From Vanessa cardui (Eukaryota > Arthropoda > Insecta > Lepidoptera > Nymphalidae), in NCBI RefSeq assembly GCF_905220365.1, contig NC_061124.1, positions 15,068,501-15,132,500 of the forward strand: a stretch of 64,000 nt of DNA. The letters run 5' to 3'. The notes under the pieces were generated by a model. It searched no databases, was not told where the DNA came from, and saw only the letters and a list, made by a program, of their open reading frames with translations. The first letter of the stretch is position 1. Each line of letters starts with the position of its first letter. Position numbers and translations under genes: made by a program. Below are positions 33,939 through 45,708 of this stretch, in pieces.

Positions 33939-34227
33939 CTGGTGGCATAAATCTTAAATGTCCAACTGGAGCCGCGGCATACGGGATGCCAAGAAACATT
34001 TCCACTGGCTGCAAGTCATACTGTTTCCCAGGCTTGACTATCAACCCCCTTAAGGCACCTTGTCTTAAATGATATTCTCTCGTCAACCATTTCTCATCCT
34101 TCGGGAAGTTTCTAATATCTTCGTAAACCTTCGCAGCACCCTCGTCTGCCATCGGCAGCAAGAGGGAGATAGCAATGTAAATAAACAAATTGTGACTTAT
34201 AAACGAAGTGGCGTGCTCAGCGGCCAT
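33939..34227 (-). CDS. Nlg: Neuroligin, coding exon 1 (start codon, signal peptide, start of esterase-like domain)
   Basis: This exon encodes residues 1-96 of a neuroligin, a postsynaptic adhesion protein that binds neurexin through a non-catalytic cholinesterase-like ectodomain. The start is the ATG at 34227, with A at -3 and G at +4; the reading frame continues five codons upstream only through a GTG, so that extension is not a start. A hydrophobic run (about residues 14-26, NLFIYIAISLLLP) is a signal peptide. The mature part begins the esterase-like fold: YHLRQGALRGLIVKPG, then PVEMFLGIPYAAAPVGHLRF, the first strands and the G-I-P-Y-A motif shared by cholinesterase-like proteins. The donor CAG|GTGAG leaves phase 1 and joins exon 2 to read RFMPPVSAPPWSGVK, a typical neuroligin junction. 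Assignment to neuroligin rests on all exons together; which insect paralog it is cannot be told here. Confidence 0.92.
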
Positions 34228-34232
34228 CTTGT

Positions 34233-34256
34233 TTATCGCCACCGTTTTGCTCTCAT
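34233..34256 (-). promoter_or_regulatory. Seven-codon upstream ORF just before the neuroligin start
   Basis: On the minus strand an ATG at 34256 opens a seven-codon frame (MRAKRWR) that ends with TAA at 34235-34233, five bases before the neuroligin ATG at 34227. Such a short uORF ending right at the main start could lower translation or favour reinitiation. It matters only if the 5' UTR is contiguous across this position, which the sequence does not prove. Confidence 0.45.
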
Positions 34257-35147
34257 TGCAGCGCGTGCTTAAAATAATTTTAGGTTTATAGTTTGTTTGG
34301 TTCTTTGGTTTTATTGCTGTGAGTCACTTTTGAACTCGTGTCTCTAACATTAATCGTCGCTGTAATTACCCAAGTCAAAGTCCGATCGAAGTAGTCAATT
34401 TGTTTTATAGTGGATGCTTCGATATCGCCTCCATTGTTTATATTCCATTTTTTTAAATGTCATATTAATTGTGACGTAAAATTATTCACAATTAAAAAAA
34501 ATATATCCTTTCACTTTTTATTAAGCAAACATTGCGTTTTTCATTTCAATTTTTTTTAAGTCGTTTTCATCGAGGCACCCTTTCCCACGTTTCAAATATT
34601 TGTTAATCTCTCGCTCCGTAGCGAACTTTATCTAAAATTCAATTTCAAAAACAATCGCGTGCACAACACAATCACATATCGTCACGCACTGAAGCAAAAC
34701 AGCAAAAAAATATATCGCGCTCCGATTTCAATTAGATCAACCCTCAAACGTTTTGCCGTTCAACCAATTTAATCGACGATATATTTTTTCGATTGTGAAA
34801 ATTCAAATTCCACGATCAATACCGCAATGCGCTCGCGCACTACTGGATCCGATCCAAACTGTCCCTGCTCGACTCGTATACCGAAATACGACGGAATGCG
34901 CGTCAGAGGGGCGAACGTTTCTGGGATAAATATCTAAACTTGAATACCTCTGTTCACATCAACGTTTAATTGTAAATTACTTCAGTTAGACTCGCTTCGT
35001 TCAGCTGACGAGCCATTTGGGGGACCATTATCATGTTTACGCCGACACTTGGTTTGCTGTACCATAAATTAACATGGAACCATTTTAGTGTTACGCCTAA
35101 TTAATTTATCTAATAGTAGCGACTAAGGGAACCTATAATATTAAAGA
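34257..35147 (-). promoter_or_regulatory. Candidate 5' UTR/promoter region of the neuroligin gene
   Basis: No open frame of interest is present. Part of this stretch (about 34560-34930) is less AT-rich than its surroundings, with several CpGs. On the minus strand a TCAGT, the arthropod initiator core, occurs at about 34694 in the context GCTTCAGTGCGTGACG. A transcription start here would give a 5' UTR of about 470 bases. Insect neuroligin genes often have distant untranslated first exons, so the true promoter could be further right. This is inference from composition and one short motif. Confidence 0.25.
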
Positions 35148-35310
35148 CTAGCTGTGCCCACGACCTTGTACGTGTATGAATTTAGCAAATATAATGTTAT
35201 TGTAGCTTAAGTTACTCCCTATTATATCAGTTATCTGCCAGTGAAAGTCCCGTCAAGATCGGTCCAACAGTTCCAGAGATTAGCCGGAAAAAAACAGACA
35301 GACAAAATTA
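35148..35310 (-). mobile_element. Helitron-like fragment, reversed
   Basis: Starts ACTAGCTGTGCCCACGACCT, the reverse of a ...GGGCACAG-CTAG Helitron 3' end, and continues GTGAAAGTCCCGTCAAGATC...CAGACAGACAAAATTAG. A sister copy is at 61774-61940. Confidence 0.5.
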
Positions 35311-35755
35311 GTAAAAAAAAATATTTTGGTATATTTAGAGTGTATACATATATATGAATTGAGTAAAAGAATCTAATATAATATTACAAAAGACACTCCA
35401 ATTTTACTATAGTATGTATACATAACTTTACGTCTATGAAAAGTATAACATAAATTACCTAAAAGTACAAATACAAATTAAAGCCATATTTTATTAAGAT
35501 TTTTTTTGTAAGAATACTATCTTTATTATTTTAATATTATTTTACTATGTGTGCTATAACTTCAAAGGCAGTGTGTGTTATAATAATTTCATATTGTTTT
35601 AAAATACTATGTAGTGTAATCAGGGAATAAAGCTGAAACTAATATTATTTAATTTTATAATAATATATAATTTCAATTACTAATATTGTTTTGATACGTT
35701 TGTAAATAATTATATAGAATAAATGAAATGAAATTATTGTCATTATTCAATATTT

Positions 35756-35763
35756 GCGCGCGC

Positions 35764-35823
<60 letters not shown>

Positions 35824-35835
35824 GTGCGTGTGTGT
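35756..35835. repeat. (GC)n(GT)n microsatellite
   Basis: An 80-base uninterrupted alternation of purine and pyrimidine: GCGCGCGCG followed by about 30 GT units with a few GC. It lies about 1.5 kb upstream of the neuroligin start codon. Confidence 0.95.
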
Positions 35836-36724
35836 ATCGTAATAAAAAGTAATGTTATCAAAATATTCAATATTAACAACACAAGGAATATATCTGTTGA
35901 TCTTAAGATGTATATTTTATTTATAATCTCACTCGTAGCCGCGAAGTTAACTCCCATCATTACAGCGAAGTATTTTCAGCCTCGCTACCACGTGCCAGCG
36001 GTAAACATCCGGAGCGCTAGGAAGAGATTATCACTTGGTTTTATTGCGGACTTGTATTATTTATTGCTTAATCGTAAATTTTAATACAGTTACCTAATTT
36101 ATTTGATGGAACAATTCCATCTAGATACCTTTCATCATTGAATCTACTTAACAGTCTTTGTATCTAATCAGTAATCTTTGCATTGTCATTCTCTCTTATA
36201 AATAATGACTCAGATAGTGTTCTTATAAGCATGACTCATCCCGATTTGGCATAATGACTGGCGCTAGATTGGCAATGTAAGAACGCTTGCCCATGGCAAA
36301 GCGTAGCGCAGAAGTTTTTAAGCGCGCAAACAAGTAGCGTCATTGAAGTATTACGTTTTAAAGTACAGCAACGTTTGCACAATTTCAAACAGTACGGCAC
36401 CCTTATCAATGCGTAATATTGATCGTTTTCGACTCATAGTTTGTACGACGTCATACATGTGCGCGAGTATACGCTGCCAGGTGTGCCAATACTAAAAAAA
36501 AACCTCAAAATAAAATTCAATTAATATTTGATTAATTTAAAATTTTTTCGTCTAATTTGATTTTTATAAAAATCGTCCCCGGTAACGTTAAGATATCATA
36601 ATGTGTAGAATTTCTTATAGCAGCTAATTAATTAATGAAAACAAATCAAAACATACTTCAATCTTTCAAAGGCTTTTGAATCATAAACAAGGACTTTTGA
36701 ATCGTCATTTTACAAACTATATTG
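35836..36724. other. No feature recognised
   Basis: Mixed composition. From about 36230 to 36480 it is less AT-rich, but no open frame resembles a known family. Confidence 0.4.
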
Positions 36725-37250
36725 AGTGAAGCTACCACCGGTATGGAATGTAGATTCTACTGAAAAATATATTATCCTATAAAAGGTAATCTGTAAAAAA
36801 ACATATTTCTTAAAGTATTCTCGTATCGTTTTTTTGATATATACTACAGGGTTTTTTTGGCTGACACCGGCTTCAAATATAATAAATTTTTATAAATAAA
36901 AAAAAACCGCCTTCAAAAATGAACTAAAAAGAAAAAAATAATCAGTTTCATCCATATCCAATTTACGATTTTTTAATCACCTCTCAAAGTCGGTGCCAAA
37001 ATTGCTAATATAGGTACATAATACATACATACGAACCTAAATCTATTTATTGTATAGATGACACCATTAGACAAACCTTACTATCGATACAAATTAAATG
37101 ATTTCAATATAGGAATTTATTTACTTTGTTGACACCGACTTCAAAAGGTGATTAAAAAATCGTAAATTGGATTTGGATAAAACTGATTATTTTTTTCTTT
37201 TTAGTTCATTTTTGAAGGCGGTTTTTTTTTATTTATTAAAATTTATTTAC
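36725..37250. mobile_element. Composite foldback family, copy C
   Basis: A short reversed LINE tail (GAAGCTACCACCGGTATGGA) is followed by TATAAAAGGTAATCTGTAAA...GGTTTTTTTGGCTGACACCG, the same loop sequence as at 12588-12676. Then comes an inverted repeat: arm at about 36905-37000 (CCGCCTTCAAAAATGAACTA) and arm at about 37135-37235 (TAGTTCATTTTTGAAGGCGG). Confidence 0.6.
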
Positions 37251-37759
37251 TGCTTTTCAGTGTTGTTTTGTTATTTATAATTACAATTGGTAGTGTTTGT
37301 CATTCACTTTATTATACTCAGTACATTTCGGCTTTCGACTCTAAACATAACTCAACGCCGTTTCAATACGATGTGGACTGCAACTCAAATTAAGCGTTAC
37401 CTAAGTTACAATAGCCTAATGTTAACTGCTCGTCGCCAATTTGACAATACCATTTTTCCCGATGCAATACCGTTAATCATTGAGGAGTTCTCCTGGTAGT
37501 CCACCATCAGCTAGACTTCATCATAGGCATGTTTACTAACATCAATTGCTTGAAGACTATCTTAAAGAAATAGAACTAAACCCGTAAAATAGTTACTTAC
37601 CAATAGGTTCTGATTACCAGTTGTGGTCTTCATCATCAGTTCTACTTCATCAAATGTCACTTTTCGTGAGCATACAACCAAGGCACTTTGAATAAAACCA
37701 AAATCACTATAGGTGTGCCTATAAAATTTGAGGAGTTCCCTCGATTTCTCCAGGATCCT

Positions 37760-38070
37760 GTAAAACATGCCCTTTCAAACAAAAAAAGAATTGTCAAAAT
37801 CGGCCCAGCCATCTTCGAGTAATTCGGTAACATACATAAAAAAAAAGGCCCTGACGAATTGAGAACCTCCTCCTTTTTTTGAAGTCGGTTAAAATAACTA
37901 TAACTACGATATATAATCGTAAATCGACTAATAAGTAGTCTAATAATTTTCATTTCGTTTTACTTAGGAGGACTGTAAAAATATGCATATGCATATTTAT
38001 TTGTTTTAAAATAGTGTTTTGTTTTAAGTCGGTTTTTCTTTTTGTTAAAATTTTTATTTATTCAACACAA
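37760..38070 (+). mobile_element. Composite foldback family, copy E (two end pieces joined)
   Basis: CCTTTCAAACAAAAAAAGAA...GAGAACCTCCTCC-TTTTTTTGAAGTCGGTT is the right end of copy A. It runs directly into a copy A arm (CGTAAATCGACTAATAAGTA ... AAGTCGGTTTTTCTTTTTG). The internal 1 kb is missing. Confidence 0.55.
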
Positions 38071-39489
38071 AATACAAAAGTGCTTTGCTGGAAGTCAACA
38101 AGTATTAGCTCCACGCCTTTCTATCATCTTTAATCATGTATTGAATAATATGCTTTTTTACTTATGTAATTCTTCGTCGATTGACGAATGTCGATGATTC
38201 ATCATAATTATAATATAACATGATCAGTAGGTGATCACATTCATATTATTATATGTAATACCAGTCAATACATCAACTACTCTGATCGGAATTCTCAAAT
38301 ATTCAAAACCAAAGTATGTCTGCAAAAACTCACGATTATTATTATGTAATATAAGTAGACGGAGAAACAAATAATGGTAGGTTGTCACCACCATATTGGT
38401 GCTTTAAGATATTCTTTATGCCTGTTACACACACTCACCCTTTAAACTCGAATGTATTACAACTACCAACTAGAATTCAAGATTTTGAAATTTTCGATTT
38501 CTTAGAAAAATAAATTGTTTGTACCTTAAATTAATTTCTTGTAACATTAAAAATTTTTACGACTTCAGTATATAATACTGTACCAGAAAATGTCGAGGAA
38601 AAATTTACTGAACCGTTTTAACATACCGTCGCGGTAATTAAGTCTTTGTACTAAAGCATCTATTTGTTGGACCCGTGACTTTGCTTGCCTTAAAATGAAT
38701 TGATATTATACAAACTGAAGTTAAATTTCATACATACCTTTAGTTCAAACTAGAAGCAAGACTTAATATGACTTCAAGTTTCAATTACTTTTGATTCAGA
38801 ATAAGGAATTTCTGGACCAGCGGAACAATTACATTTTTGACAAATTATGTAATTGTTTCATCAATTTAGTTGAATGAAAATATATTGATAATTAATACAT
38901 AATACAACATTCCTAATTACTAAGGTTACATAGAAGCTATTAATCTTACCAACATTAACTTATTCCATTGACGACCTTGGTACCGTTTCATATTCGAGGA
39001 TTACTAAGAATTTAGAACTCGGTTGCACAACATATCCGTTCACTGACAAGCCGTCACTTTTAACCTCTTGAGGTGACAGTGGATTAATAAACGATGTATT
39101 TTAACAGAGTTCACTTCCTAGTGCTACTGGGTTGGTCTATTCAGGTCAGTGGTTCTAAATATTGACTTCACCTAAGAACTATATTTAGAATATTTGGCCG
39201 CTTAAAATAATATTGGGTAATATAATAATAATGGAATTATAAAGAGTTTCTTTGTTTAAGTTCTATAAGTTAAATCAATTTTAATATAACATGTATGTAT
39301 ATAGTATGGCATTTAAATAATCTGTATGTTAATATTTTTGGCCACATATCCAGGCGTACTGTTTTATAGACAGAAATATAACGTGAACGATGAAAATGGA
39401 TAATACTTACGTAAAATTCTTGTGATGACCTTGAAAGATAATGTTTTAATAGTTTTAACGTTCGCTTCACATAAATTATTAATGAATTA
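38071..39489. other. No gene seen; one worn repeat B piece
   Basis: Around 38370-38470 diverged reverse repeat B strings (CACACACTCACCCTTTAAAC) are visible. The rest is AT-rich with no feature. Confidence 0.4.
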
Positions 39490-39640
39490 TCAACCCTACC
39501 TCTTTCTACATCTGTTCCTTTCCTCCACCTTAAGGTTGTCTGGAAGTTAGCGCTAAGGCCGTCTCTTGTGCGTCTTTCTTAATCGTATCTAAATGATTTA
39601 TTTATTCGTGTGCAATAAATAGTATTTTGATTTTTAAATT
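39490..39640 (+). mobile_element. 3' end of the same LINE family as 23340-26842
   Basis: AGGTTGTCTGGAAGTTAGCG and CGCTAAGGCCGTCTC followed by GTGTGCAATAAATAGT correspond to the 3' UTR at about 26699-26810. Confidence 0.6.
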
Positions 39641-39655
39641 TGTCTCTTCGTAAAT

Positions 39656-39985
39656 ATAAATCGTTTATAAAAAATACATTGATAAAAAAGGCGTATAACT
39701 CGATACAAGATTTTGTAGATGATATAAAAGCGTGGAATTAATACCTGTTGACTTTCACGCAGGTTATATTAATTTAAATAATTGTATTAACTAACATGAC
39801 TTTGTATTTTTTAAATGTTGAAAAAGAGTAACCACTGAGTTTCTTGCCGGTTCTTCTCGGCAGAATCTACTTTCCGAACCGATGGTAGCTTCACTTAATT
39901 GTAAATTGACGATTCAAAAGTGTTTGTTAAAGCCCACTTGAATAAAGTTTATTTTGATTTTGATTTTTTTGATTTGATTTGTATC
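39656..39985 (+). mobile_element. LINE 3' end (family Z, CR1-like), 5'-truncated
   Basis: It begins in the last codons of the ORF (AAAAAATACATTGATAAAAA...GATACAAGATTTTGTAGATG), then has the same 3' UTR as at 50840-51097, ending in TTTATTTTGATTTTGATT repeats. It directly follows another LINE tail at 39490-39640. Confidence 0.85.
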
Positions 39986-41223
39986 GAATTATAGGTTACG
40001 AATATTAAAAAAAAGGTCGGTGAAATTTGTTAATACTCTTAAAAAACTGGCTCATGACCAAACCGGAACACAACAATACTACGCAGTTTACAGTAGTGTT
40101 TGACAGGATAGAAAGTGATGAGAGGGCTATCTAGACAGCCATGTTCAAAGTAAAAAGGTTTTATTACAATCCAATATCAAAGAGCATTTATAACCATCTG
40201 GTGCAAACCTGAGCGAATGAATCACGAATAAATTTAAACGATTCCACCAAATAGACCAAAGTCAACTGAATAAATATGGAATCTCAAAAGGAAACGCAAG
40301 TCGCAAGACAACGTCCTAAAATAAACCGTCATAGTGACGAGCAAAAAGGTTAGTCGCAGCTGCTGTGTTCCAGAGATATCGATTGCAAAAAGCACAGACA
40401 AACAGACGCTATAGAGCTGTGTGCTCAGCGAGCTTCAGGTTACGGATTTGTTTTCAACAAATATAACAGATACTGAAAACGATTTCGAATTTTAAAAAAA
40501 GAACGCGGTAAAGAATTTTAACATTATTTTGGACAATTGTGATGACTTTCACTATGACACTAAAAACTTTTTTAATTATAAATTTAGTTTTTTTTATTAT
40601 CACTTAAATACTTTCTTTTTTTTTTAATTACATATTTGTATATAAAATTCAAAAGAAGAAAGTAGATTAGTATAGTTTAAAAAATCCAACATTATTTAAG
40701 AATACTTGAAAACATAAAATTCATAAGCAGTTTTTGGTTAAAAATATTAAGTACTGATCTTTTTGACATATGTATTTTTTTCTGATCGACATAACTTTGC
40801 AATGACTAACATATTAATTTAATGATTTTAAAAATTGTCTAAATATCAAAAAAATACATATAACACAACACTACGAATTTTAACACACATACAAAATAGA
40901 ATACTAAAATACCAAAACAACACCAATTGAGTTGAGCTATAATTAGTAACAAAAATAATCAAACGTGGGTCATTACTAATCATAATATCATTACCCTTAC
41001 GATCCCTTAGCTGTTAAATATTTGCTTTAGGTCGCATCTGATGCGTCGTGGGTGATCTTATATCGAGGATTACCGAGAACTCGATCTTTGTAGATGTTAA
41101 ATGTATTATCATAATCGGTTACGATCTGATGACTGAGGTTGATTTCTGTGAATCGTTATATCTTTTGGGCTTGAAAAGATATTCCTCAATTATTATTTCA
41201 TTCGTATAGTTTTATACGGCTCT
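39986..41223. other. No gene recognised
   Basis: From 40180 to 40460 the sequence is less AT-rich, without a recognisable product. The remainder is AT-rich. Confidence 0.4.
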
Positions 41224-41557
41224 AATATGGTATAAAAAGAAAAAAGTAAAATAACAGACTGTAAATTTCCCACTGCTGGGCTAAGGCCTCCTATCCCTTT
41301 AAGAAGAGGGTTTGGAACGTATTCCACCACACTGTTCCAATTTGGGTTGGTGGAATGCACATGTGGCAGAATTTTGATGAAATTACCCTCATTCAGGTTC
41401 CATCGCGATATTTTCCTTCACCGTCGAGCACGAAATGTATTATAAACACAAATTAAGCACATATATATAGTGGTGCTTGCCTGGATTTGAAGCCGAAGTT
41501 ATCGGTTAAGATGCACGAGTTATAACCACTGGGCCATCTCAGCTCTCAATATGGTAT
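41224..41557 (-). mobile_element. SINE (Metulj-like), complete, with 10-bp target duplication
   Basis: Reverse copy between two AATATGGTAT repeats (41224-41233 and 41548-41557). The 3' tail on the plus strand is a run of A with G (AAAAGAAAAAAGTAAAATAA), and the head ends CTGGGCCATCTCAGCTCTC. Confidence 0.88.
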
Positions 41558-41661
41558 TAATTTGTCTATATTCATTAAACATTTATTAAATGAATTAGAC
41601 GAATAACTCACTAATCACAGCTTTATAATAATTCTAATGATGAGTTAAATGACTTTAAAAA

Positions 41662-42362
41662 AGGGGACAAGTGCGAGTTGAACTCGCGTGAAGAGGGTTC
41701 CGTACGATGTTAATATCTCCTAAAATATTGGTCGTGGAATGCTCATTCTGTGCTTATTTTTTTCATTAAATATTCATCTACAAACCGATTCAACAAAACT
41801 TAACATTGGAGTTAAAAAATATGTTCTCCCACACATTCCACCTGCAAATGTAAGTTGGTACGCACAATATTGAGTGATTTACCATGTTATTTTAATATCA
41901 TGGACTTCTTATAGGTTTTCCTATAATCTATAAGGAGAAAACTAATTTCTGTATTTTTTTCAAAATTTTAGGTTCAGTAGTTTCGGAGATAAGGGGGGGG
42001 GAATGGTCAATTTTCGTCTATTTTCTTGAATAACTTGGAAACTGTTTATTTTAAAATTACAAAAAAATACATTTAAGATCTTCCCAACAAGACATTTCAT
42101 TTGATATGCCACACGATGCAGTTTTCAGAATTTTTTTTTTAATTTTCCCCTTCCCCCCCAAAAATGAACCCCCATATACAGATTTCATCTGCTCACGTCA
42201 CACCTCTGTATTTGGGTTACAGGAATTGATATGTGTACCAAATTTCAACTTAATCGGTCTAAAAGATTCGGAGATAATTGACTGTAAGCGACGGACGGAC
42301 AGACACACGAGTGATCCTATAAGGGTTCCGTTTTTGTATTCAGACGTACGGAACCCTAAAAA
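41662..42362. mobile_element. Unclassified element ending in GGGTTCCGTAC/GTACGGAACCC
   Basis: It starts GGGGACAAGTGCGAGTTGAA, and a perfect 12-bp inverted pair AGGGTTCCGTAC (41694-41705) and GTACGGAACCCT (42346-42357) frames about 640 bases. A further AAGGGTTCCG lies at 42321, after a (GACG/GACA)n stretch. The same ends are widespread in Lepidoptera as I recall, but I do not know the class. A 90-codon frame at 42106-42378 is incidental. Confidence 0.55.
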
Positions 42363-43782
42363 CGACTTCCATGACTGAATGGACGAATGAATTTATTATA
42401 GCTTGTGTTCATTGGGATGGTGTAAGGATTCTAATATTGGGAGTATCTTTAATGTACTCGTATATTTAAAAGTTACCACGGATTCAAGTTACAAATATTC
42501 ATACATGGACCTTGAAAAGATGAGCTAAATGAACGAAAACTGTCTTTCGTTTTTATCGAAAATCGAGTACAATAATTTATTATTGTATATAACTTTAATA
42601 GGTGATTTTGATGAGAAATACATAGTCTTTTTATATGATTGTGTATGTTGTAAGATACACACAAGTAAATTCATCCACTAGGACAATGGACAGACCACGT
42701 GCAACCTAAATTTTTTCACGTGCGAAATTATCTTAAAAATTCATTCCATGCCCGACGGTCCAGGAAAATATCGTGAGGTTATCTGCCTTGAAATAAATTC
42801 AGTCCCATGTACCATAAATACGCTTTCGAGCTTAGTGGACGAATACTCCATCCTTGTGAGTTACAGACGATACAAACTTAATGTGAAAAATATTAATTAA
42901 AACAAAATTTCATTAGTATCAGATTACCAAAAAAACCTGAACTACTGAATGGTTTTTCATAATTTTAACGAATTAGTGACACAATGAAAATTTGTTTTCC
43001 GAATAACTGAACACTGATACCATTGAAGTATATTCATCGTTTTTTTTATGAGATTAATATTTTTAGTAAAATGAATAGAGCAATAAAAATAAACAACGGT
43101 AAAAATGTCAATAAACCACTTTACTTACGACCAAATTAATATTTATAGTGGGTGGGGAGAAATTCCTCTACAAGGGTAACCAGACGGCCGGTGGTCAGAC
43201 AGGTGGCGGAATATCCTAGTCAAGTCTAGAATCAACTTCCTGTATCTTAGCTGTGCCCGAACAGCCACGAAACCACAACCACCTCAAATTGGCAGTGAAG
43301 CTGGGATGAAGTTAGTATTATTACTTATTTATTAATTGTTGAATATTTGCACTTGCAGTACAGTTAGGTTAACTTTTGATCGTAATCATCTGGTATTTGA
43401 TGACACTTGCATAACAAACTAACTTTGCAGATAGAAATTGCAGTGATTAAATACTTTTTGATGAAAGCGAGAAAGTATTGACATTGTACCAGAATACAAA
43501 AAATAATTGTTTTTGTATAAATAATTTGAGTAAATATTTCAACACTGGAAAAATCTCTTGTAGTAAAAGATTTTGTCAGCGCATTCCAGGAGATCTTTGA
43601 TGGATGTGAGTGTGGCAGATTTGCATAAAAGAAACATGTTTTCTGATGCCTTTTTTCCGCAGTGCTGCCCATATCAGTGGGAAGGAAGAAACGAAAGTTT
43701 CTATTTGAAATATCATTTCGCAAAAGTAACATTTTGGCATTTTAGTATTTCTTCTCAGCTCAATGGGAAGCTTACTTCTCAT
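42363..43782. other. No gene recognised
   Basis: A less AT-rich stretch (43150-43310, ACCAGACGGCCGGTGGTCAG) may be a transposon relic. The short frames at 43364-43815 overlap on both strands and resemble nothing known. Confidence 0.4.
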
Positions 43783-44070
43783 CACTGGTTAGAACGCGTG
43801 CATCTTAACCGATGATTGCGGGTTCAAACCCAGGCAAGCACCACTATATATATGTGCTTAATTTTTATTTATAATTCATCTCGTGCTCGGCGGTGACAGA
43901 AAACATCGTGAGGAAACCTGCATGTGTCTAATTTCATCGAAATTCTGCCACATGTGCATTCCACCAACCCTCACTGGAACAGCGTGGTAGAATATGTTCC
44001 AAACCCTCTCCTTAACGGAAGAGGAGGCCTTATCTCAGCAGTGGGAAATGTACAGGCTGTTACTTTACTT
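43783..44070 (+). mobile_element. SINE (Metulj-like), nearly complete
   Basis: From CACTGGTTAGAACGCGTGCA (A-box part), B box GCGGGTTCAAACCC, to GTACAGGCTGTTACTTTACT. The first ~15 bases of the head are missing. Confidence 0.85.
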
Positions 44071-45509
44071 AACTAGTATTTCTTAATCTCCACTAGAAAC
44101 ATCTAATATAAAAATGCGCTAAGAGGACACATAATTAAATGCGAAGGATAAAATAAAACGTGCTACAAAAAAGTAAGCCAAATGTGGTTAATCGTCGAAA
44201 AAACATAAGCAGATGGTGTTATCTGTGACTCGGTAGCATTCTAATGAGATCATGGAAAGAAGCTCGCAGAATACAACCGTAAATCTCTACGTGACGTCAT
44301 CTGGACATGTTGAATTTATAACAGGAGGTGCGGTTAAGATATTTATACAGCAGCGTTTGCGAGACAATTATCTTTAGGCGACTTTAAAGATTTCATAAAT
44401 CTTAACCAGAATTGATAGATATGTATCTGTGAGTTTATACTATGTATCTGCAAGGGCTAGAAATATTGGTAGTCGTATTTTTTTAAATTGACTACGTAAT
44501 TCTTAAGATTAAACTTTTGTCCCGAATGGAGAAATTAATCTATTTTTTTTATATAAGTTAATAATATTGAGGCTCGCATGGTTTAGATCTTTTTCGATGT
44601 AGCTGATTGTATAGCGGATTTATTTGCTTAAGGAGAAGCTCTTCCAAGTTATTTTTTGAAGATGCTTTTATTCTTACTCATAATATAAATCATCACACAC
44701 ACCCTTAGACATATTAATATAAGAGTCACTTATATAAATGCATGTCGATTTTTATGGTAACTATTTTAAACGAAAAATAAATATTAACAATGAACAAAAT
44801 GGCCCACGCTTAGGCTACACACAAAATTAAATACTATAAAAACAAAGAGCTCTCAAAGAATAGTTCCAAAATATCTTTCCTTAAACATACATCATCCAAG
44901 AAAGTGGATGTCGTCACTATCTTAAATAATACAATGCAAGTATACGACGTGTAGGAGCACCTAAAATGATGAATGCTCACTTGACTGCGGAAAGATTCAA
45001 AGCCGAAGAAACATTTGGTATTCAAATGGCATTTCGTAAAAATGATAAAGGATGCCCCCGGCGAGGTGGTAAGAAGATATTAAGACGCCATTAACGATCG
45101 CACGACGATAAAACAAGGAGCGAATTTCAAATGTCCCATTATAGTTAAAGTTATATATATATTTTTTCACCGAAAATTTATTTAAATTAATTGCTTTTTT
45201 ATTGCCCCGACGAAATCGCTATTATGTCTGTTTGTCACCGAACATTATCTCGTTGCAAATCTTTTATTTATTTCGTCTCGTTTATTTTCACTTGTATAAA
45301 TGAGATGTTTCTGCTATCCGGAAATTTTCTTCGGTCATTAAATTCTGTAATAGTCTGTTACGATGACAGCTAGGAAATGGTACTCTTTGCAAAAATAAAT
45401 CGTATCATTATAACGTACTTTCTTGTTATACGAGTAACTGTAATTAAAACACAAATAATATTTCAATACGTAAAAATGAAATACGCAAATATTGGACAAC
45501 ATCACATAC
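44071..45509. other. No feature recognised
   Basis: AT-rich; open frames of 60-65 codons are random in look. Confidence 0.5.
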
Positions 45510-45708
45510 ATTATTACTCTTATCCCAATATAAGTAGCTAAAGCGGTTGTGTTATGGAAAATCAGAAGTAACGACGGTACCACCAACACCCAGACCCAAG
45601 ACAACATAGAAAACTAATGATAATCTACATCGTCTCGACCGGCAATAGAACCTGAGACCTCGTAGTGGCGTACCCATGAAATACACTCAACCACGGAGGT
45701 TATCAAAT
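45510..45708 (-). mobile_element. Second SINE family, reversed copy
   Basis: Reverse match to 21408-21625: CACCCAGACCCAAGACAACA, CATCGTCTCGACCGGCAATA (B-box side), and a head ending CACTCAACCACGGAGGTTA. Confidence 0.7.

Noticed and set aside
35673..36084. ORFs rich in TH/VC repeats on either strand
   Set aside because: They are translations of the (GT)n microsatellite.
42106..42378. 90-codon plus ORF ending in RTDRHTSDPIRVPFLYSDV
   Set aside because: It is a translation of the 3' part of the GGGTTCCGTAC-ended repeat; the same string appears widely in lepidopteran noncoding DNA.
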